Assembly (NCBI GenBank): GCA_050733935.1
Contig: JBOHUC010000176.1
Location: 15,324 to 79,323, forward strand
Source of the DNA: JBOHUC01 sp050733935
Lineage (GTDB): Bacteria; Eisenbacteria; RBG-16-71-46; DASYSL01
Direction of reading: 5' to 3'
DNA length: 64,000 bases
Position numbers and translations under genes: made by a program
Notes under the pieces: model-generated
Database searches by the model: none
What the model saw: the letters and a program-made list of their open reading frames with translations, nothing else
What the model was told of the DNA's origin: nothing
Shown here: piece after piece, positions 25,545-32,771 of the stretch
How positions within the stretch are numbered: position 1 is the first letter of the stretch
Layout of the letters: every line of letters starts with the position of its first letter

Positions 25545-27374
25545 ATGCGAATCCTGCTCTCCCTGTTCGCCGCATTCCTTTTCCTGTCGGCTTCGATCGC
25601 CCCGCCTGCCACAAGTGCGGGCGCGGCGCGAACAGGGACCCGCCTGTCCGCCAGCACGACTGCGAAAGCGTCCGGGAAGGCGACCGCGGCTCCAGCGTCC
25701 GGCACACGGACGGCGCTCAAGACCGTGATCCGCTCGGGCCGCCACCCGGACCTCAAGTGGCCGGCGTTCGCCGAGTTTCGCGGAGAGCTCGAGCGTCTCT
25801 ACGAGCCCGGCGGCTGGCAGCCGCTGTGGTCGGACGGCAGGCGTCCGTCGGATGCGGCGCAGAAGCTCATCGAGCGCCTGCTCGCGGCCGAGACTCTGGG
25901 GCTCGATCCGGCGGACTACGACGCGGTGTGGCTCAAGAACACGGCGGCCCGACTGGCGAAGCAGCATGGCTCCCCGCCCGAGCAGCTCCAACGGTTCGAT
26001 CTCGCGCTCTCGGTCGCGGCGGTGCGATTCGTGACCGCGCTCGACTGCGGGCGCGTCAACCCCCGCACGCTGACCGACGAAGTCCTGACGCCGGTGTGTC
26101 GTGACCCGGCACCGATCGTCGATTCGCTGAGGGTCGCGAAGCAGCAGTCGGCCGTGCTCGAGCGGATCGAGCCGCGTTTCCGCCACTACCAGCTGCTCAA
26201 GACGAGCCTCGCCCGGTATCGCGAGCTGGCGAGCGACGCCACGGTCGCGCCGGTCACGGACCTCCCACGCGACGTGAAGCCCGGTATGGCGCTCCGGGCC
26301 GCACCCCGACTTCGCCGCCTGCTCGCGGCCACGGGCGATCTCTCCCGCGGCAACCGTCCGAAGCCGGCCGCGGACACACTCTACTCGGCGGATCTCGTCC
26401 AGGCGGTGAAGCGCTTTCAGCGGCGCATGGGACTCCTGCCGGACGGCGTGATCTGGTTTCAGACGGCCGAGGAGCTCGCGCGGCCATTCGAGCATCGCAT
26501 TCGCCAGATCGAGCTCGCGCTCGAGCGATGGCGCTGGATGCCGCCGTCGTTCGACACGCCGCCGGTCCTCGTCAACCTTCCGGCGTTTCGTCTCTATGCG
26601 CTCCGCGGCCCCGTCGATCGAGAGCAGGACATCCTCGCGATGGATGTCCTGGCCGGTTCCGCAAACAGCCACGAGACGCCTTCGTTCACCGCGGAGATGA
26701 CGCACGTCGTGTTCCGGCCGTTCTGGAATCCGCCACTCGAGATCATGACCGACGAGCTCGGGACGCGCGCCCTCTGGGACCGTGAGAATCTCGAGAGCCA
26801 CGGCTACGTGTTGGTCGAAAGCGACGCCGACGACGCGCCGGTCCTTCCCATGACGCCCGAGAACCTCGCGCGGGTCGGGAAGAACCTGCGCATCCGCCAG
26901 CGTCCGGGGCCGCAGAATGCGCTCGGCCTCGTCAAGTTCATGCTTCCCAATCCGCACGAGATCTATCTGCACGACACGCCCGCCAAGGGGCTGTTCGCGA
27001 TGTCCCGCAGGGACTACAGCCACGGCTGCATACGGGTGAGCGAGCCGGTGGCGCTCGCCGAGCTCCTGCTCGAACAACAGCCGGGGTGGGACAAGAATCG
27101 GATTCGGGAGGCGATGGAGAACGGTCCGGACAACGTGCGCGTGGATCTCGAACGGCCGGTGCCGGTCTACGTGCTGTACGCGACGGCGGCCGCGGCGGAA
27201 AACGGCGAGGTGTACTTCTACTCGGACGTTTACGGACGGGACGCGGAGCTCGATGCGCTACTGCGGAAGGGTTACCCGTATCCGAAGACGGAGCTCAGGG
27301 CCGAGCTGCGCACCGCGGCCGAGGCGGATCAGGGAAGGATTTCGACCGACGTGCCGAGCGGCACGACCCGATAA
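25545..27374 (+). CDS. L,D-transpeptidase, YcbB/LdtD type
   Basis: 609 aa. A signal peptide lies at residues 1-30. An N-terminal scaffold domain covers about 55-210, a peptidoglycan-binding-like helical unit lies near 285 (LVQAVKRFQRRMGLLPDG), and a YkuD catalytic domain covers about 335-500. The active-site motif is HGCIRV in YSHGCIRVSEP, with the nucleophilic cysteine. It probably forms 3-3 peptidoglycan cross-links or attaches proteins in the periplasm. ATG 25545 has CGGAG 7 bases upstream and gives the cleanest signal peptide; in-frame GTG 25515 and ATG 25527 exist. The 3' end overlaps the next, convergent transpeptidase gene by 46 bases. Confidence 0.88.
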   Translation: MRILLSLFAAFLFLSASIAPPATSAGAARTGTRLSASTTAKASGKATAAPASGTRTALKTVIRSGRHPDLKWPAFAEFRGELERLYEPGGWQPLWSDGRRPSDAAQKLIERLLAAETLGLDPADYDAVWLKNTAARLAKQHGSPPEQLQRFDLALSVAAVRFVTALDCGRVNPRTLTDEVLTPVCRDPAPIVDSLRVAKQQSAVLERIEPRFRHYQLLKTSLARYRELASDATVAPVTDLPRDVKPGMALRAAPRLRRLLAATGDLSRGNRPKPAADTLYSADLVQAVKRFQRRMGLLPDGVIWFQTAEELARPFEHRIRQIELALERWRWMPPSFDTPPVLVNLPAFRLYALRGPVDREQDILAMDVLAGSANSHETPSFTAEMTHVVFRPFWNPPLEIMTDELGTRALWDRENLESHGYVLVESDADDAPVLPMTPENLARVGKNLRIRQRPGPQNALGLVKFMLPNPHEIYLHDTPAKGLFAMSRRDYSHGCIRVSEPVALAELLLEQQPGWDKNRIREAMENGPDNVRVDLERPVPVYVLYATAAAAENGEVYFYSDVYGRDAELDALLRKGYPYPKTELRAELRTAAEADQGRISTDVPSGTTR

Positions 27375-27967
27375 AGCTCCTGGATGTCCGAGTTGTCGAG
27401 CGCAACGCATCCCCACGTCCAATCGGCGCCCGAGCCGAAGCCGTGGATGAAGATCTCGCCGCCAAGCTTCGTGTTCCACGGCGGAGTCGCCTTTGCGTTC
27501 CATGCGGCGACGATTCGATCGCGCTGGCGCGGCGTGATGAGTCCGGCGGCGAGTCCGCGGTCGGCGTCCGCCGGGCCGGGATAGCTCAGGCCCAGGGAGA
27601 GCTCGAACTTGCTCTGCGGATTCTTCATGCAGATGTAGTACGTGCCTTCCGGAGTCGCGTAGTCGCCCTGTCGCTCCTTCGGGGGCACGGGATTGAGCCC
27701 GAGCGCGACACGATACGTGCGAAGCGGCGTGCCCGCGGAAAGGAGATGGAGCTCCCGCTTCGCCTTGTGAATGACGAGGCTTGGCGAGTCGATTTGATCC
27801 GGAAGGGTCGGGCGCACGCCCGGCTCGCTCACGAGGAACGCCGCAAGAAGCATCAGGAACACGGAAACAGCCCTCTTTGGTTCTTCTTTAGTTGCTCGGT
27901 TCTCGGGTTCAGGGCAGCCGATCGTCCGGCGACCGGCTCCAGCCGACACTGATCCTAGCCCAGCCAT
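27329..27967 (-). CDS. Short L,D-transpeptidase (YkuD/ErfK-like)
   Basis: 212 aa in the form given. The C-terminal 150 residues are a YkuD domain: LVIHKAKRELHLL, then FIHGFGSG and TWGCVALDN, giving the His...Cys catalytic pair with the HG...GC signature. A hydrophobic segment (VFLMLLAAFLVS) would be signal or anchor. Start uncertain: ATG 27967 leaves a 38-residue polar leader, while GTG 27862 or ATG 27853 would put the hydrophobic stretch at the N-terminus. It converges on, and overlaps by 46 bases, a second transpeptidase gene of a different subfamily. Confidence 0.82.
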   Translation of the reverse strand: MAGLGSVSAGAGRRTIGCPEPENRATKEEPKRAVSVFLMLLAAFLVSEPGVRPTLPDQIDSPSLVIHKAKRELHLLSAGTPLRTYRVALGLNPVPPKERQGDYATPEGTYYICMKNPQSKFELSLGLSYPGPADADRGLAAGLITPRQRDRIVAAWNAKATPPWNTKLGGEIFIHGFGSGADWTWGCVALDNSDIQELYRVVPLGTSVEILP

Positions 27968-28080
27968 CGGCCCGTTCAACAGTTCCTGATGCTGTTCCCT
28001 TCGATTCGGACCGGATCTGGAATTGTATTTTGCATCGCCCCCTGGATCACCGCGCGAAGTGCCGGGAGCGGGTCGCTTGA

Positions 28081-28118
28081 AGGTTCAAAGAGAAACGCCC
28101 CCGCGGGAGCGGAGGCGT
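28081..28118 (-). terminator. Intrinsic terminator after the two small genes
   Basis: On the minus strand ACGCC-T-CCGC-TCCC-GCGG-G-GGCGT forms a 9-bp stem with one internal mismatch (28095-28118) and is followed by TTTCTCTTT. This is the classic hairpin plus U-rich tract, 54 bases after the stop of the 60-aa gene. Confidence 0.7.
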
Positions 28119-28171
28119 GTAGAGCGTTGAGCGAGGTGGATGCAGGCTCGGCGACGACCCGTGGCCCTGGA

Positions 28172-28354
28172 TCAGGCCCGTGTGCGCACCTCGAACAGGT
28201 AGCAGTCCCCGTAGTGGCCGTCGTCGACCCCCACGTCGAACAGCGCAAACTCGGCCTCCGGTGCCCCGTCCTCCATGTTCTCGAGCATGGCCACCACCTC
28301 CCCGGCCGAGGAAACAAGCGTGAGACCGACTTCGATGCCCGGGTGGGACCGCAT
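28172..28354 (-). CDS. 60-aa small protein, unknown function
   Basis: 60 aa, acidic, with a predicted beta-alpha-beta layout (IEVGLTLVSSAGEVVAML, then EFALFDVGVDDGHYGDCYLFEVR). The segment DVGVDDGHYGDCYLF holds a cysteine, histidine and several acidic residues. Its ATG overlaps the upstream stop codon, so it is translationally coupled to the 91-aa membrane protein. An intrinsic terminator follows. No family recognised. Confidence 0.6.
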   Translation of the reverse strand: MRSHPGIEVGLTLVSSAGEVVAMLENMEDGAPEAEFALFDVGVDDGHYGDCYLFEVRTRA

Positions 28355-28629
28355 CAGCGCCTCCGCTCGGGGCCGGTGGCCTTCGCAAGACCGCTTCCCA
28401 CTCCCATCGCGACGAGCGGGAGCACCCATCGCCCGACCTGTCGGCTCTGGGTGTGCCGGCCCACGCGATCGAGAAAGAAAGCGGTCGCGAACGAGCCGGC
28501 CGCCGCCCAGAAGAAGACGCTGGGCGGGACGACCGAGGTCTCCGGTTGGAGCGCGCTCGTAACGGCAGCCACGGGCCGTTCGGCGTGTGCCTCGGCTTCC
28601 TTGAGACGGGCGGCGAGTGTGCTGGCCAT
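28354..28629 (-). CDS. 91-aa small membrane protein, first gene of a two-gene operon
   Basis: 91 aa. A charged N-terminal helix (LAARLKEAEAHAERPVAAV) is followed by two hydrophobic segments (VFFWAAAGSFATAFFLD and WVLPLVAMGVGSGLA). AAGGA lies 6 bases before the ATG; an upstream in-frame extension is arginine-rich and lacks a ribosome binding site. Its TGA overlaps the ATG of the 60-aa gene. Function unknown; perhaps a membrane partner of that protein. Confidence 0.6.
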   Translation of the reverse strand: MASTLAARLKEAEAHAERPVAAVTSALQPETSVVPPSVFFWAAAGSFATAFFLDRVGRHTQSRQVGRWVLPLVAMGVGSGLAKATGPERRR

Positions 28630-28800
28630 GGCGGTTCCTTTCCTCGTGTCTTCCTGTTGTGCTCCCGACCCGATGAGGTGGCGCGTGAAACCGACCGACG
28701 GTGGGATCGCCCGCAAACCAAGGCAAGGAATGTGCCGCCGGGAAAGTCCGCGCGAAGCCACGCGAAACGAGCGCCGCCGGGGTGACGGCGTTCCCATTCT

Positions 28801-28852
28801 TTCGCTCCCCGCCGGAAGTTCTTTCAACGAACCGGGGCCGGCGGGGAGCGAA
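28801..28852 (-). terminator. Large 15-bp perfect inverted repeat, probable terminator
   Basis: TTCGCTCCCCGCCGG (28801-28815) pairs perfectly with CCGGCGGGGAGCGAA (28838-28852) around a 22-base loop. It begins 8 bases after the stop of the ABM-domain gene, at the end of the DUF3300 operon. There is no T run on the minus strand after it, so it may act by blocking decay or need Rho. Confidence 0.55.
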
Positions 28853-28860
28853 GCTCAGTC

Positions 28861-29172
28861 TCAGCCCTCGATCTTGTAGATCTCCCTCCGACCCCCGTCC
28901 ACGAGGTCGTGGTAGCCCTTCATGATGTTCTCGAACTCCTTCATGTCCTGCTCGTTGTGGCCGTTCCCGGACATCATCTCCTCGAACGCATCCATGCTCT
29001 TGACCTCCATCTCGGACACGAGCGTCCAGTAACGCTCGGCGCTGAGGTCGGTCATGATCTTCATTTTGGGCATGCCCATCTTGTCCATGAGCTTCGACAT
29101 TGCGACGAACTTCTCGACCAGCGGGCGAACCTTGCCCGGCTTGCAGTACATGATCTCCCGGACGAGCAGCAT
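28861..29172 (-). CDS. Dimeric alpha/beta-barrel (ABM/NIPSNAP-like) protein
   Basis: 103 aa with the ferredoxin-like pattern of dimeric alpha/beta-barrel proteins: strand (MLLVREIMYCKPGK), helix (VRPLVEKFVAMSKLMDKMG), strand (YWTLVSEMEVKS), helix, and final strand (RREIYKIEG). It is methionine-rich between residues 25 and 45 (MGMPKMKIM). AAAGGAG lies 6 bases before the ATG. It sits 23 bases after the DUF2950 gene and is the last gene of that operon. Enzymatic role unknown; relatives include monooxygenases. Confidence 0.7.
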   Translation of the reverse strand: MLLVREIMYCKPGKVRPLVEKFVAMSKLMDKMGMPKMKIMTDLSAERYWTLVSEMEVKSMDAFEEMMSGNGHNEQDMKEFENIMKGYHDLVDGGRREIYKIEG

Positions 29173-29195
29173 GCTGTCTCCTTTCTCAGGTTTTC

Positions 29196-30131
29196 CTACT
29201 CGGGCACTGCTTTCCAGGTGTTGTCCGGATCGAACGAGGTCATGGCAGCCACCACAGCATCCGTCTCCTCGCCCAGATCCTTCTGATAGACGACATCGTC
29301 CTGATTCACGATGAACGTCATGACACCACTGTTCCCCGGATCGGAGGGCCACGCGACGAGCGCAAAGCCCTTCGTGAGCACTCCGTTCGTGAAGTACTCG
29401 CGCGCTCCGCCCCGCGCATTTGAGCCCTGACGGTAGAGCATCCGGTACCGGTAACCGTGATAGGCCATCCCCTGCACCGCGCGATAGCCTTCGGCCGCGG
29501 CATCTCCCACGAACGGTCCCGCCGGGCTCGGCGGCTCATCGCCCGCGGTCGGCCAGTAGAGACCGTTCTGTCGGCCTTCGTCGCTCATGAGCTTCAAGGC
29601 GTAGATTCCCGCGGGGTCGCCGTCGTGGCCGGTCGATGCGTACTCCTTCTGTGCATCCACGAATCCGTGCGCCACTGCGATCGCGCCGAGCTCGTTCCGG
29701 CCGATGCGGCGGAACGCAATCTCATCGGTTCCCGCCTTGCCATCGAAATACCAGCGGCCACCCCGCTGCACGATGGGCACGGGGAGCGGCCAGTCCTGCT
29801 CGCCGACGATGAGCGTTCGTTTGTCCGCCCCGTCTTCGACCAGAGAGTGCTTTGCCCGGTACGCATCGAGAAACGCGTCCCGATCCGATCCGTCCTGCAC
29901 GGGATCCCCGGTGGAGATCAGGTCCTCGCTGCCGGGCCCGAACAGCGTCGCGGACCTTTCCCGGTCGTGCGCCTCGAGGGCTGCGACCAGGGCGTCCACA
30001 GCCGCTTCGGGAGTCGCGAACGATTCGTGCGCTCCCGATCCCCCGCCGGATCCCGAGCAGCCCGTGAGCGTGATGATCGCGATCAACGCAATCGCTGGAA
30101 CGCTGAGAACCGCGAAGCCTTTGCGTGCCAT
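29196..30131 (-). CDS. DUF2950 family lipoprotein
   Basis: 311 aa. The lipoprotein signal ends ITLTGCSG (lipobox LTGC). The body matches DUF2950: FATPEAAVDALVAALEAHD opening, RWYFDGKAGTDEIAFRRIGRNE in the middle, FVDAQKEYAS, then YHGYRYRMLYRQG and MTFIVNQDDVVYQKDLGE near the end (quoted in part). It has a near-perfect AGGAGGTGATC before the ATG. It follows the DUF3300 gene by 9 bases; the two families are commonly neighbours, suggesting one envelope complex. Role unknown. Confidence 0.88.
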   Translation of the reverse strand: MARKGFAVLSVPAIALIAIITLTGCSGSGGGSGAHESFATPEAAVDALVAALEAHDRERSATLFGPGSEDLISTGDPVQDGSDRDAFLDAYRAKHSLVEDGADKRTLIVGEQDWPLPVPIVQRGGRWYFDGKAGTDEIAFRRIGRNELGAIAVAHGFVDAQKEYASTGHDGDPAGIYALKLMSDEGRQNGLYWPTAGDEPPSPAGPFVGDAAAEGYRAVQGMAYHGYRYRMLYRQGSNARGGAREYFTNGVLTKGFALVAWPSDPGNSGVMTFIVNQDDVVYQKDLGEETDAVVAAMTSFDPDNTWKAVPE

Positions 30132-30140
30132 GATCACCTC

Positions 30141-31799
30141 CTATCGTCCGCGGCGGCCGCCACCGCCGCCGGTCCGCGTGCTCGATTGCGTTCCGCTGGA
30201 GTGCGTTCCACTGGAGGAAGAGCTCTGCCGCCCGCGCGCGCTCGCCGCGCGATCGGCCGAACCGTGATTGACGCCCCCGACCGCGGTGTTGTCCGTGTGC
30301 CGGGTGGGACGGGACTTCACGACCTGGGGTTGCGTCGATGCCGACTGGGCCGGACGGGAGGACGCCGATTGCGCCGGACGCAATGCGGATTCGGATCTGC
30401 GCGGAGTCGACTGCCCTGCGTACCCGCGATCCGTCTGTCCCCCGCGGGACGATGCGGTCTTCGTCGAAACCGTGGAGCGGCCCGGAGTCGCCTTGGACGT
30501 AGCCCCTCCGGCGCGCGCCTCGCCGACGCGACCGGTCCCCTGCGCATTCGGTTTCGCACCCGCGTACGTGCCCTGCACCTTGGGCGCGGCCCTCTTCCCG
30601 CCCACATTCGTGCCCGCGCTCGCACCGGCGCGAGAGCGCGAGGCCGCATCGCGCGTCTTCGAATCGGCTCCTGCGTAGCCGCCTTTTCCCTTCAAGGCTT
30701 CCGAGCTCGAGGGACCTTTACGCTTCGGGCCCTTTTTCGCGTCCGCGTTGAGCTGATTGAGTTCCGGGCGATTCGGACGCGCCTCTGAGATCGGGCTCTT
30801 CGGGTTTGCGCGGTTCCGGTCCCGCGAATTGCCACCCTGGCGGTTCCAGTAATTGTTGTTGCTGTTGATATTGATGTTCGTGTTGTTGCGCACGTAGACG
30901 TTCGGGCGGTTGTAGGCGTGCGCGGGATAGAAACCACCGCCGTAAACCGGCCGGTACGGGTACGGCGGGTAGTACGGCATCGGGTGACCCCACATGCCTC
31001 CGTAGTACGACGGCCCATAGTAGTCGTCGTGATCGAAGACCTCTGCAACCATGATTCCCATCCCAAACCCGAGCAGGGCGCCCGCGAGCGCCGAGCCGTC
31101 GTCGTCGTCTGAGTCGTTGGACGAGGAGCTCGGCGGCGGACTCGAAGTCTGCGGCGCGTAGGCCGCCACCGGATCGTAGGTCGGTACGTAGACGACCTGC
31201 GGGCTCGGCGGCGAAACCGTGATGACCTCCTGGCCGCCTTCTTCTTTGGTCTCGACCTTCATCTTGTCGGAGCTCGCGAGCGTTCCGACGCTCTGCGCCT
31301 GCGCGCGCAGCCGTTGCACCGCGTCCATCACGCCCTGCTGGTCGTTGACGTAGGCCTGGCCGACCTCCTCCGTCCAGCTCAAGTTCATGCACATCTGGTC
31401 GATCACGCTCGGCGCCTGGATCAACCCGCGGACCGGAACCGTGAAGCCCGCCTTCTCGGCGGCGTCTTCGAGCGCCTTGCCCTCGAGATTCGGGTTCGCA
31501 ATGAGCCAGTTACCGGCGTCGAGAACCTCCTGCGGATTGGTGGCCGCCGTGAGGACCTGGAGCAGGACCGGATCCGGGTAGAGGGCGACGGGAGCGAGCA
31601 GCTCTTCCATCGCCTCGGGCGTCCACGTCGTGCTCGTGGCGACGAGCGTCTCGGACGGCTCGTCCGAGGTCTGAGACGTGGCAGAAGTCGCCTGCGTGGA
31701 GGACGTCTCTTTCCCCTTGCTGCACGCAGCGAACAGGACGAGAGCCGAGGCTGCGACTGCGAGCCTGATCGGACGTCCGTACGGTGAAGCGCCTGGCAT
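30141..31799 (-). CDS. DUF3300 family lipoprotein with long low-complexity tail
   Basis: 552 aa. The lipoprotein signal ends LVLFAACS. DUF3300 spans about residues 55-210: MEELLAPVALYPDPVLLQVL, NPNLEGKALEDAAEKAGF, QVVYVPTYDPVAAYAP. A glycine-rich hydrophobic stretch (ALAGALLGFGMGIMVAEVF) and a Tyr/Pro-rich region (YYPPYPYRP) follow, then Asn-rich and Ser/Arg/Ala-rich tails to the end (GGGGGRRGR). Disordered, basic, surface-exposed ends like this are usual in the family. First gene of the operon with DUF2950 and the ABM protein. Confidence 0.87.
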   Translation of the reverse strand: MPGASPYGRPIRLAVAASALVLFAACSKGKETSSTQATSATSQTSDEPSETLVATSTTWTPEAMEELLAPVALYPDPVLLQVLTAATNPQEVLDAGNWLIANPNLEGKALEDAAEKAGFTVPVRGLIQAPSVIDQMCMNLSWTEEVGQAYVNDQQGVMDAVQRLRAQAQSVGTLASSDKMKVETKEEGGQEVITVSPPSPQVVYVPTYDPVAAYAPQTSSPPPSSSSNDSDDDDGSALAGALLGFGMGIMVAEVFDHDDYYGPSYYGGMWGHPMPYYPPYPYRPVYGGGFYPAHAYNRPNVYVRNNTNININSNNNYWNRQGGNSRDRNRANPKSPISEARPNRPELNQLNADAKKGPKRKGPSSSEALKGKGGYAGADSKTRDAASRSRAGASAGTNVGGKRAAPKVQGTYAGAKPNAQGTGRVGEARAGGATSKATPGRSTVSTKTASSRGGQTDRGYAGQSTPRRSESALRPAQSASSRPAQSASTQPQVVKSRPTRHTDNTAVGGVNHGSADRAASARGRQSSSSSGTHSSGTQSSTRTGGGGGRRGR

Positions 31800-32168
31800 T
31801 TTTGCGGCCCTCCTGAGGCGTACACCGACTCCTGAGCACCTCGAATCGGCGAACCTTCCTGGTCGTGAGCTTCGTTCTCCTCGGGGTGGGACGGGATCGA
31901 GGGGGCTGATCTGATCGACTTCGGGGATCGGACTCGGGACCGAGCCCGATCGTACTCCGGATGGTGCCCTGTGTCCCCGCTCGACTTCCGGGCGGCCGAC
32001 CTCGGCTCAATTCTCTGCCGCACAAAAGGTTAGAAAAACGTCAGAGCGGCTTTCCCCCGCCCCGACGAGACGCGCTGGGTTCGAAAGTGGACGCGGGCGA
32101 GCACTTCCGCAAAGTAGAGTAGTGGACCGGTACCGAGACGGACGAGGATCCGCCCCCCGAGGAGTCCC
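31800..32168. other. 369-bp divergent intergenic region
   Basis: Control region between the DUF3300 operon (minus) and the ECF sigma-kinase operon (plus). I saw no tRNA or long dyad. An AAAAACGTC at 32034-32042 recalls an ECF -10 element but has no GGAAC at the right distance, so autoregulation is not supported by what I can see. Confidence 0.4.
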
Positions 32169-32771
32169 GTGAATCGACCGACTTCCAGTGGTACCCAGGT
32201 TTCGTCCGACGCGCTTCTCCTCACGACTGATCTCCTCCGGCGAGCGAAAGACGGGGATCGCGGAGCGCTCGATGCCTTGATCGCGCGCTACCTCCCCCGT
32301 CTCGAGCGCTGGGCGCGGGGACGACTCCCGCTCTCCGCACGCTCCCTGCTCGACACCTCGGACCTCGTTCACGAGACGCTGTTACGCGTCATCCAGGGTC
32401 TCGGGGGCATCGAGGTTCGCGGCCCGGGAGGATTCCAGGCCTATGTTCGCCATGCCGTGCTCAATCGTATAAGGGATGAAGTGCGCTGGGCGGCTCGCCG
32501 GCCCGGCCCGGAGGGCGTCCCTGAGACACTCGCCGATCCGGCTCCGTCCCCGGTGGAGCACGCGATCGGCGCCGAAGTTCTCGATCGCTACGAGCGTGCG
32601 CTCGCGTCACTCGAGCCGGAGGAGCGAGAGTTGCTCCATTTGCGGATCGAGCTTGCGTTCGACTACCAGGAGATCGCGTCCATGACCGGACGGCCGAGCC
32701 GTGACGCGGTGCGGATGGCGGTTCAGCGCGCGCTCGCGCGCCTGGCCGAGGCAATGGGCCATGCCCGCTGA
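32169..32771 (+). CDS. ECF-subfamily RNA polymerase sigma factor
   Basis: 200 aa. Region 2 (ALIARYLPRLERWARGRLPLS, then DTSDLVHETLLRVIQGL, the DxxQ/E-type core-binding helix) and region 4 (LEPEERELLHLRIELAFDYQEIA, helix-turn-helix near 155-190) are clear. It resembles ECF groups paired with Ser/Thr kinases rather than with anti-sigma factors. GTG start with GAGGAG 4 bases upstream. Its stop overlaps the following kinase gene by 11 bases, so the kinase probably controls its activity. Confidence 0.88.
   Translation: MNRPTSSGTQVSSDALLLTTDLLRRAKDGDRGALDALIARYLPRLERWARGRLPLSARSLLDTSDLVHETLLRVIQGLGGIEVRGPGGFQAYVRHAVLNRIRDEVRWAARRPGPEGVPETLADPAPSPVEHAIGAEVLDRYERALASLEPEERELLHLRIELAFDYQEIASMTGRPSRDAVRMAVQRALARLAEAMGHAR

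Noticed and set aside
32034..32042. ECF-like promoter (AAAAACGTC) before the sigma-factor gene
   Set aside because: No GGAAC-type -35 element lies at the required distance.
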